In this document: positions 1 through 4,819 of the stretch, in pieces
Layout of the letters: each line of letters starts with the position of its first letter
Numbering within the stretch: the first letter of the stretch is position 1
NCBI GenBank assembly: GCA_017745015.1
Contig: JAGIAF010000205.1
Coordinates: 1-5,868, forward strand
Reading direction: 5' to 3'
Source: Bdellovibrio sp.
GTDB taxonomy: Bacteria; Bdellovibrionota; Bdellovibrionia; Bdellovibrionales; Bdellovibrionaceae
Length of the DNA stretch: 5,868 bases
Program-made: the position numbers and the translations under genes
The notes under the pieces: model-generated
What the model saw: only the letters and a program-made list of their open reading frames with translations
Told to the model about the DNA's origin: nothing
Database searches by the model: none

Positions 1-125
1 GTATTGGTGATAGCAATTTTGTAAGCAAAGAAATGATATCCCTTTTCTGGATTTGATTCAGAAGGAACATAGACGACTTTCGCCGTAATATTAAACTCAG
101 GAGTTACAGTCTTTTGCATTGCCAT
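1..125 (-). CDS. apaG: ApaG (DUF525) family protein, N-terminal part, cut by the window edge
   Basis: This is a minus-strand reading frame starting at ATG 125-123, with 41 complete codons before it leaves the window. The translation begins MAMQKTVTPEFNITAKVVYV and continues with PSESNPEKGYHFFAYKIAITN. The pattern Y-x-P/E-x-x-S-x-P-x-x-x-x-Y-x-F-A-Y-x-I-x-I-x-N is the hallmark of the first beta strands of ApaG. E. coli ApaG has SVYIEAQSSPDNERYVFAYT at the same place. ApaG is a small (about 125 residue) single-domain immunoglobulin-like protein. It is linked to Co2+/Mg2+ resistance in enterics, but its biochemical role is not settled. A second in-frame ATG lies at 119-117; I prefer the first because a weak AGGG sits about 12 nt upstream of it. 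The gene lies 55 bp downstream of the nuclease-like gene on the same strand with no hairpin between them, so co-transcription is likely. About two thirds of the protein lies outside the window. Confidence 0.85.
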   Translation of the reverse strand, partial: MAMQKTVTPEFNITAKVVYVPSESNPEKGYHFFAYKIAITN

Positions 126-180
126 AATAGAACTTTACCCTGATCCCAATGTGCGATCAATCAAAAGCTCTCTATTTGAT

Positions 181-1212
181 TTAACGTAACTTAATGTTCT
201 CGATTTCAAACACTATCGGGTAGTGGTCCGAAGGAATACGACTCTTTGCTTCCATGGTTTGGGGAATGGATCGCTCGCTGCCGAATTCATCTTTATAGCG
301 ATATGCCAGGGCACTATTGGGTTTCAAAAGTGCCTGACAAGAAGGTGATAAAAAGGCGAAGTCGATCTGACGACCTTCCGTGCGGGCACTGCTTTTTACC
401 TGGTAAAAAGTGGCGCGTTGTTCAGCCGTTAAATTAGCAACTTCAAAGACATCTTTTAAGCCCGTGCTTGAATAGATATCACGGAACTCTTCATCCGTAT
501 TTTGCATGCTGGCGTTTCCATTGAAATCCCCAGACACCATAATTGGAATATCGGGATGAGCTTGTTCAAGCTCCTTATAGATTTCCAAAAGAGTGCGAAG
601 CTCTGCCTGACGACGTTCAAAGCCGTTGGGGTCAATGCGCTCAGGATCCAGGCGTGATTTTAAGTGAGTCAAAAGAATGATAAAAAACGGTTTGTCTTTA
701 TCTTGCTTAAAGAACTTTAACTCCACCACATCGCGAGAGAACCGGTGGCTACCCGTAATTTTGCCGCCTTTAACCGGATATCCCGCTGCCAAGCTTTGGC
801 GCTCATGAGGGTAAAGGTAATTGATGGGGCGCGCTTTATTGGAGAGTAGATCAAAGTAAAATGGCAGATCTTTTCTGATCAGGAAACCTACGTCGATATT
901 GCGATCAGAGTTTCCTTCAATCAAACAAGGCGAGTAAGCATCATTCATAAAGAGATGGTTGAAGTTTTTTAAAGACTCAAAACCACCCACCTCGCATAGC
1001 ATAATAACGTCAGCATTAATATCGAGCAGGGTTTTTGCGATGTCTTCGCACTTCTTCAGGGACTTATTTTCGTAGACCGAAATAGACTGCCCTTGCCATT
1101 GGCGCTCATTGAATTTGAGGACGTCTTTGGTTGGCGGCTCATCGAACAGAAGAAACAGGTTCTCTGCATTGAGTAAGCAAAATTTAAGATTTGTGGTCTC
1201 GGTCCACGTCAT
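181..1212 (-). CDS. Endonuclease/exonuclease/phosphatase (EEP) family protein
   Basis: This 343-residue protein spans a complete EEP (DNase I-like) domain. The catalytic landmarks appear in order: LLNAENLF at 13-20 (N18 in the usual metal-site Asn position), CEVGG with the metal-binding Glu at E74, THLKSR with H183, GDFNGN with D229 and N231, RQIDFAFLS with D284, and the terminal SDHYPI with D329 and H330. All expected metal and phosphate-handling residues are present, so the enzyme is probably an active Mg2+-dependent phosphodiesterase or phosphatase. The fold covers AP endonucleases, DNases, sphingomyelinases and inositol phosphatases, so the substrate cannot be read from the sequence. There is no signal peptide or membrane segment, which suggests a cytoplasmic protein. 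The ATG at 1212 is the only reasonable start because the next Met is near the catalytic Glu. It has no Shine-Dalgarno. The gene is divergent from the aminopeptidase gene and upstream of apaG. Confidence 0.9.
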   Translation of the reverse strand: MTWTETTNLKFCLLNAENLFLLFDEPPTKDVLKFNERQWQGQSISVYENKSLKKCEDIAKTLLDINADVIMLCEVGGFESLKNFNHLFMNDAYSPCLIEGNSDRNIDVGFLIRKDLPFYFDLLSNKARPINYLYPHERQSLAAGYPVKGGKITGSHRFSRDVVELKFFKQDKDKPFFIILLTHLKSRLDPERIDPNGFERRQAELRTLLEIYKELEQAHPDIPIMVSGDFNGNASMQNTDEEFRDIYSSTGLKDVFEVANLTAEQRATFYQVKSSARTEGRQIDFAFLSPSCQALLKPNSALAYRYKDEFGSERSIPQTMEAKSRIPSDHYPIVFEIENIKLR

Positions 1213-1220
1213 ATTATGAT
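1191..1220 (+). promoter_or_regulatory. Candidate promoter for the leucyl aminopeptidase gene
   Basis: On the plus strand, TTGTGG (1191-1196, only 3 of 6 matches) is followed after 18 nt by TATGAT (1215-1220, 5 of 6 matches). It overlaps the first codons of the divergent EEP gene and the -10 of its candidate promoter. The predicted 5' UTR would be about 40 nt. The -35 is weak, so this is tentative. Confidence 0.3.
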
Positions 1221-1248
1221 TTTACGGAATTTTTAGTCGTAAGCTCAA
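1219..1248 (-). promoter_or_regulatory. Candidate sigma-70-type promoter for the EEP gene
   Basis: On the minus strand, TTGAGC (1248-1243, 4 of 6 matches to TTGACA) lies 18 nt from TAAAAT (1224-1219, 5 of 6 matches to TATAAT). Transcription would begin 6-8 nt beyond the -10, at or within the ATG at 1212, which would make the mRNA leaderless. That agrees with the absence of a Shine-Dalgarno in front of this gene. The call rests only on hexamer resemblance. Confidence 0.4.
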
Positions 1249-1267
1249 ACAAAAAGGTGAGGAAATC

Positions 1268-2824
1268 GTGGCAAAAAAGAAGGCGACAGCGTCAAAAGCC
1301 CCAAAAGCTCAAAAAAGCTCTGGAAAGCTTCAAATTCAATCTTGGATCGAAACTTTTGATTTCGGCAAAGAACTTAAAGTTAAAAATGAATTGACGGGCT
1401 TCGTCTATTTCTTGGGAGTGGATGACTCCAACAAGCTTCACGGCTTGGTCGAAGAGCATGCTTTGGCATGGCAAATGGAAGGCTTGAAGAAAAACGAACG
1501 TGAATTCATCTATTTTGTTGGTTTGCAGGGACCTGTTTGGATTTTGCGTCCTCGTTCTAAAAACTCAGTGGGTCATGACGGTCTGTTGGATGAAGCACAA
1601 TACACGTGGGCACGTGATCAATTCGGTGGCTTGGTCGCTCAATTCAAAGCTCACCAGTTAAAGGCTTTGCAAATTGAGTTCCACGGAACTTCAAGCACGC
1701 AAGATTTGGGTGCATTGACGGGCTTAAACATGGCTCCGTATAACTTCCGTCAGTTTGTTGACGGCAAACATCTTTCAGATCTTCCAAAGGTAGCTTTGCG
1801 CAAAACTTTGGGTGATCTCGAGAAGGAAACTTTGAAAGCGGCTTCAGTTCGTTCACGGGCCGTGACGTTGGCGCGTCACTTGGTGAACTTGCCACCGAAC
1901 GATTTGAATCCAAAAACGTTCTCTGAAATGGCGACAAAGAAACTTCCTTTCAGCAAAAATATGAAAGTGACAGTTTGGGATACGAAAAAACTGATCTCTG
2001 AAGGCATGGGGCTTCACGTAGCTGTCGGTCAGGGGGCCGAACACGGTCCATGCATGGTTCACATGCGCTACCGTCCCACTAAAAAATCATCTTTGAAGCC
2101 TATCGCTTTTGTTGGCAAAGGTATCACTTTCGATACAGGTGGCTTGGATATCAAGCCTTCTTCTTCTATGCGCTTGATGAAAAAAGACATGGGCGGAGCG
2201 GCGAGTGTGATGGCATTGGCCTTGTGGGCTTCTGAATCTCAATACGAAGGACCTCTAGATTTCTATTTGGCGTTGGCCGAAAATGCGGTGGATGGAAAAT
2301 CATTCCGTCCAAGTGACGTGATCACTGCACGTAACGGTATGAAAGTCGAAATCGACAACACCGATGCGGAAGGTCGTTTGGTTTTGGCAGACGTATTGGA
2401 CGTAGCTTGTAAACAAAAAGGTTCTGACGATCCAGAATTTGTGATCGACGTAGCGACATTAACTGGCGCAATCAAAGTTGGTTTGGGTGCAGAGATCGCA
2501 GGTCTATTCTCTAACGACGATGATCTTGCCAAAGCTTTAACCGATGCAGGTCAACGCGCTGGTGATTTGAACTGGCGTATGCCGTTGTTCGAAAAATACT
2601 GGGGTGATTTGTCTTCTCCATTTGCTGACTGCAAAAACTCTGGTGGCGGCTTTGGTGGGGCGATCACAGCAGCGTTGTTCCTTCAGAAGTTTGTTGGCGG
2701 CAAAAAGTGGGCGCATCTTGATGTGTACGCTTGGGCTGACAAAGCTTCCGGTGCTATCGGTTCAGCGGGTGGTTCCGGTCAACCCGTTCAGTGCTTGATC
2801 GAATTCCTGCAAGCGCGCGTTTAG
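1268..2824 (+). CDS. pepA: Leucyl aminopeptidase, peptidase family M17
   Basis: This 518-residue cytosolic aminopeptidase removes N-terminal residues from peptides using two metal ions; M17 enzymes are usually hexamers. The C-terminal catalytic domain is complete. GKGITFDTGG carries K284 and D289, then come K296 (DIKPS), D307 (KKDMGGA) and the family signature NTDAEGRL at 364-371 with D366, E368 and R370. The spacing between these residues is identical to E. coli PepA (K270, D275, K282, D293, D352, E354, R356). Residues 1-20 form a Lys/Ala/Ser-rich tail not typical of the family, and the N-terminal domain is otherwise diverged. After the catalytic core the protein has HLDVYAWAD instead of the E. 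coli HLDIAGTAW, a variant of the YAW/FAW kind seen in other M17 subgroups. The start is GTG 1268, preceded by AGGTGAGG with 5 nt spacing. A strong terminator follows the stop by 7 nt, so this is probably a monocistronic unit. The symbol is by family and not by proven orthology. Confidence 0.93.
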   Translation: MAKKKATASKAPKAQKSSGKLQIQSWIETFDFGKELKVKNELTGFVYFLGVDDSNKLHGLVEEHALAWQMEGLKKNEREFIYFVGLQGPVWILRPRSKNSVGHDGLLDEAQYTWARDQFGGLVAQFKAHQLKALQIEFHGTSSTQDLGALTGLNMAPYNFRQFVDGKHLSDLPKVALRKTLGDLEKETLKAASVRSRAVTLARHLVNLPPNDLNPKTFSEMATKKLPFSKNMKVTVWDTKKLISEGMGLHVAVGQGAEHGPCMVHMRYRPTKKSSLKPIAFVGKGITFDTGGLDIKPSSSMRLMKKDMGGAASVMALALWASESQYEGPLDFYLALAENAVDGKSFRPSDVITARNGMKVEIDNTDAEGRLVLADVLDVACKQKGSDDPEFVIDVATLTGAIKVGLGAEIAGLFSNDDDLAKALTDAGQRAGDLNWRMPLFEKYWGDLSSPFADCKNSGGGFGGAITAALFLQKFVGGKKWAHLDVYAWADKASGAIGSAGGSGQPVQCLIEFLQARV

Positions 2825-2831
2825 TTCGTGC

Positions 2832-2867
2832 GGCCTTACTGCGAAACTCGCGGTAAGGCCCCTTTTT
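2832..2867 (+). terminator. Rho-independent terminator of the leucyl aminopeptidase gene
   Basis: GGCCTTAC (2832-2839) pairs exactly with GTAAGGCC (2853-2860). The stem extends inward by a T-G wobble and three GC pairs (2841-2843 with 2849-2851) around the 5-nt loop AAACT. CC and then TTTTT (2863-2867) follow, giving a 12-bp stem plus a U-tract on the plus strand. In the minus direction no T-run follows the hairpin, so it should work mainly for the plus-strand gene. The T-tract contains the stop codon of the convergent gene. Confidence 0.9.
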
Positions 2868-3987
2868 AGAGTGGCCGGAAGTGTTTTAAAACGTTTGGAT
2901 CGCCACTCAAAACTCCTCGTCCTGTTTGTGGATTTGTGATCACGTTGATGACATGGATTTCAGTTATTGTAGGGTCACAGCCACCGCCTAAGCCAGTTTC
3001 GCAGCCAGCGGATAAATTATTGAATGGAATTTCCGGCAGTGTTTCACGCAGAATCTTCAGAGCTTCAGGAGTGAAGTATTGATTGGGATTCAGAGCGACT
3101 TCCGTAGGGAGAATTTCTTTGTCAGAGCTAAAGCGGCGATAGCTAAAAGCCTCTTCACCACTGAAGAACTTTTTGTACTTGCTGATTACATCCGCACGCA
3201 AAGAAAGACGATAAGGGTCGTTATCCATCGTGTCAGTTTTTTCAAAAACAATGGATTTATTGACGATAAAAGCCGTGTGCTGAAGCATCGTTGCGTCGTC
3301 GGACTTTTGAGAAACAACCAGAACATCGCCAAAACGAATAGCGGATTCTTTTACTTTTGAGCTGTATTTATCATCTTTAAAATATTCATCCGCAGTCCAA
3401 CGAGCTGGCCAAGCTAACGTGTAAGGAGTGACGATGTCTTGCGAACGGAGTGATCTTAAAACTTCAATCGTCGTGCCCCAGCAATTCGTGAAAAAGGAGA
3501 CGCCGTTTTTTTGAAAAGGCCAAATTTCACCGTGGATTTCATCGGTAGTCTCGACGTCGCCTAAAGGTAAACCGCTGATACCTGTTTGAGTAAAGGTTGT
3601 ATTCACAGTGGCTTGGATGGCGCGCGGAAGGAAATCAATAAGGTTATAATTTTTCTGTGCATTATACTGAACAAAACTATTAGCGCCATACATTGACTTA
3701 AGCTTGGTGAATTGATCTACGGTTAATGTGCCAAGAGTGATTTGGAGAACGTATTGATCTTCAGGGTAATCCTGTTCTTGGAGGCGGGGAGGCATGATCT
3801 TATAAACTTGAGGTTGAATTCCCAGAGCCACAAGTTCAGGCACAACCGTATTTGCATCAAGTTGGATTCCTTTGATGCCTGTTTGGGAATCCGAAGAAGA
3901 AGCTGCAAAGGAGACGTGAGGAGCCATTGTCGTTACGGCCGCGAAAGAAAGTGCTATTGTTAGGACAAGGTTTAAAGGCTTTTTCAT
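2866..3987 (-). CDS. Secreted protein of unknown function, possible NlpC/P60-like Cys/His fold
   Basis: The protein has 373 residues from ATG 3987, chosen because AAGGAG (3998-3993) sits 5 nt upstream and a classic Sec signal peptide starts exactly there. The signal has MKK, a hydrophobic stretch at about 5-22, and likely cleavage after SFA at residue 28. There is no lipobox Cys, so the product should be soluble and periplasmic or exported. The mature region has no domain I can name with certainty. NCWGTT (C169) is followed by RFGDVLVVS (219-226), then LQHTAFIV (H237) and VFEK (E249). This Cys, GD, His, polar order resembles papain-fold NlpC/P60 or CHAP-type hydrolases that act on peptidoglycan peptides or amide bonds. 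It is a pattern-based inference. C329 and C337 near the C terminus could form a disulfide. The frame stays open to 4098, but that extension lacks a ribosome site and would bury the signal peptide. Confidence 0.85.
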   Translation of the reverse strand: MKKPLNLVLTIALSFAAVTTMAPHVSFAASSSDSQTGIKGIQLDANTVVPELVALGIQPQVYKIMPPRLQEQDYPEDQYVLQITLGTLTVDQFTKLKSMYGANSFVQYNAQKNYNLIDFLPRAIQATVNTTFTQTGISGLPLGDVETTDEIHGEIWPFQKNGVSFFTNCWGTTIEVLRSLRSQDIVTPYTLAWPARWTADEYFKDDKYSSKVKESAIRFGDVLVVSQKSDDATMLQHTAFIVNKSIVFEKTDTMDNDPYRLSLRADVISKYKKFFSGEEAFSYRRFSSDKEILPTEVALNPNQYFTPEALKILRETLPEIPFNNLSAGCETGLGGGCDPTITEIHVINVITNPQTGRGVLSGDPNVLKHFRPL

Positions 3988-4252
3988 AGGGTCTCCTTGG
4001 ATTGTGGGCACGCCGTCTCTTCTTTCAGATAGATCAGTGCAAAAAAGGGCCCACAGGTTTTTTCGTTTCAAAATGATATTATGGGCTCTTGGGCTCAAAT
4101 TAAAGTCAGCGTGGGGTTTTCAGTCCTATAGGGTCTGTCAGATATGGCAGAGACTCGCTGTTAAGCCTTCGACAGTTGGGAACAAAGTACGCCAAGGGGT
4201 AACTTAGAGTTGGTGACAAATAGTCGTCAAATTTGTTCTGATTTTGTAAATG
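3988..4252. other. Intergenic region upstream of the secreted-protein gene
   Basis: I see no convincing gene in these 265 bases. The stretch just above the minus-strand start should hold the promoter of the secreted-protein gene. The best -10 candidates on the minus strand are in CATAATAT (about 4082-4075), but no good -35 sits at the right distance. Visible structure includes a GGGCTC-TT-GGGCTC direct repeat (4083-4096), a hairpin TCTGTC-AGATAT-GGCAGA (4134-4151), and an ACAAAT/ATTTGT inverted repeat just beyond the small minus-strand gene's stop. The minus-strand frame of that small gene stays open here for 48 codons past its TAG. Confidence 0.5.
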
Positions 4253-4414
4253 CTATGTTTTGCGATAAGCCGGCGGCTTGCGAGCAGCTTTCAGAAGGAC
4301 CGGGCAGAGTCCCGCACGACAGCACAGACGGGCGAATTCCTTAGTTTCAAGATCTTGAGAGAGTAGTCCGTTTACCAATTTAAATGTATCCATCGAAATC
4401 AGAGAAAGACGCAC
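4253..4414 (-). CDS. Probable small protein, 53 residues, unknown function
   Basis: I do not recognise this protein. The frame begins at GTG 4414-4412 and ends at TAG 4255-4253. The start is chosen because GGAGG (4425-4421), within CGGAGGTG, lies 6 nt upstream, which is close to an ideal Shine-Dalgarno. The in-frame ATG codons at 4453 and 4432 lie upstream of or around that site, and the ATG at 4393 has no ribosome site. The product starts MRLSLISMDTFKLVNGLLSQ. It has an acidic middle (DLETKEF), a CCRAGLC cluster (C31, C32, C37), and a basic proline-containing tail (KAARKPPAYRKT). There is no signal peptide or clear membrane helix. The Cys cluster could bind metal or form disulfides, but that is a guess. 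Codon choice resembles the neighbouring genes. No clear promoter is visible, and the only hairpin past the stop is AT-rich and weak. Confidence 0.55.
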   Translation of the reverse strand: MRLSLISMDTFKLVNGLLSQDLETKEFARLCCRAGLCPVLLKAARKPPAYRKT

Positions 4415-4512
4415 GGGGCACCTCCGTAACATTAGGATACCCGGCGCGCTCATTCTGGCTAGTGAATGAGATTTATTTTCAATACCTGAAAATCCACTGA
4501 GAAATCAATCAT

Positions 4513-4587
4513 CCGGGGAGGGGGATACCCCTGGACAGCGGTCCAGTAAATATGCGTTTTGCGCATGTTCGGATTCTTATTATGCGC
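4513..4587. repeat. Cluster of inverted repeats upstream of the sigma-28-like promoter
   Basis: Several short dyads sit side by side. GGGG-ATA-CCCC lies at 4521-4531, inside a possible CCGGGG/CCCCTGG stem (4513-4534). A perfect CTGGAC-AGCG-GTCCAG follows at 4531-4546, then ATGCG-N5-CGCAT at 4552-4566. A third ATGCGC copy at 4582-4587 abuts the -35 element of the promoter at 4588 and can pair with GCGCAT (4561-4566). No T-run follows the GC-rich dyads directly, so they do not look like a terminator. DNA-binding operator sites, or the end of an unrecognised RNA, are both possible. Confidence 0.5.
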
Positions 4588-4614
4588 TAACACGCTGTTG
4601 TCAAATGCCGATAA
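4588..4614 (+). promoter_or_regulatory. Sigma-28 (FliA)-type promoter for the 36-residue gene
   Basis: The -10 element GCCGATAA (4607-4614) is identical to the FliA consensus. TAAC (4588-4591) matches 3 of 4 bases of the TAAA -35 core, at exactly the canonical 15-nt spacing. Transcription would begin at about 4620-4622, giving a leader of about 32 nt before the ATG at 4653. A sigma-70 reading of the same -10 (GATAAT, 4610-4615) has no acceptable -35, which favours the sigma-28 interpretation. FliA controls late flagellar and motility genes in many bacteria. In Bdellovibrio such motifs have been reported at attack-phase genes. Confidence 0.7.
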
Positions 4615-4652
4615 TATACCTACATGAAGCAATTAACAAAAAGGAGGCTTCT

Positions 4653-4763
4653 ATGATGAAAGTGATCAATATGCTTAAAGACTTGATGTCGAAAAACTCA
4701 AGCTTGAATATCGATGAAAAAGAAAATCGTTCTTTGCTATCTTGCCTAGCGCACATCGAATAA
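4653..4763 (+). CDS. Small protein, 36 residues, unknown function
   Basis: This very short gene has all the parts of a real one: a sigma-28-like promoter (4588-4614), AAGGAGG (4641-4647), tandem ATG codons at 4653 and 4656, a stop at 4761-4763, and a hairpin terminator starting 2 nt later. The Shine-Dalgarno is 5 nt from the first ATG and 8 nt from the second, so either may be used. The product starts MMKVINMLKDLMSKNSSLNI and continues with DEKENRSLLSCLAHIE. The first half looks like an amphipathic helix and the second like a charged helix with one Cys (C31). It lacks a signal peptide and I recognise no family. The transcript would be about 175 nt and could also act as an RNA. If the promoter assignment is right, expression should follow motility. 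A 10-codon frame (ATG 4624 to TGA 4656) in the leader overlaps the start codon. Confidence 0.75.
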   Translation: MMKVINMLKDLMSKNSSLNIDEKENRSLLSCLAHIE

Positions 4764-4764
4764 A

Positions 4765-4796
4765 AAAGGCCGCTCGCCTACGAGGCTACGGCCTTT
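4765..4796. terminator. Bidirectional rho-independent terminator
   Basis: AAAGGCCG (4765-4772) pairs exactly with CGGCCTTT (4789-4796). Inside, either GCCT/AGGC (4776-4779 with 4783-4786) or CTCG/CGAG (4773-4776 with 4781-4784) can pair. On the plus strand it follows the 36-residue gene directly and ends in TTTGTGT, a modest U-tract. On the minus strand it ends in TTTTTTA, a strong U-tract, 24 nt beyond the stop of the LTA-synthase-like gene. It therefore serves both convergent genes. Confidence 0.9.
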
Positions 4797-4819
4797 GTGT
4801 CCCTGTCTGTGATCAATCC

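Noticed and set aside
3079..3360. 93-codon plus-strand frame opposite the secreted-protein gene
   Set aside because: It is antisense to a well-supported gene and shows no start signals.
4041..4063. A6-GGGCCCACAGG-T6 as a terminator
   Set aside because: The only pairing between the arms is A-T, with no stable GC stem, so it is unlikely to terminate transcription.
3988..4098. N-terminal extension of the secreted protein to ATG 4098
   Set aside because: It would put 37 residues in front of a textbook signal peptide and has no ribosome site, whereas AAGGAG sits 5 nt before the ATG at 3987.
4004..4207. 67-codon plus-strand frame in the intergenic region
   Set aside because: It has no Shine-Dalgarno before the ATG, unremarkable composition and no promoter or terminator in phase with it.
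4110..4215. Possible c-di-GMP (GEMM) riboswitch or other structured RNA
   Set aside because: Fragments such as GGGAACAAAGTACGCC and AAGGGGTAAC recall GEMM pieces, but the ordered core and paired stems could not be assembled on either strand.
4250..4270. Second sigma-28-like -10 (TGCGATAA) on the plus strand
   Set aside because: It matches only 6 of 8 bases, and the nearest TAAA lies about 10 nt upstream rather than 15.
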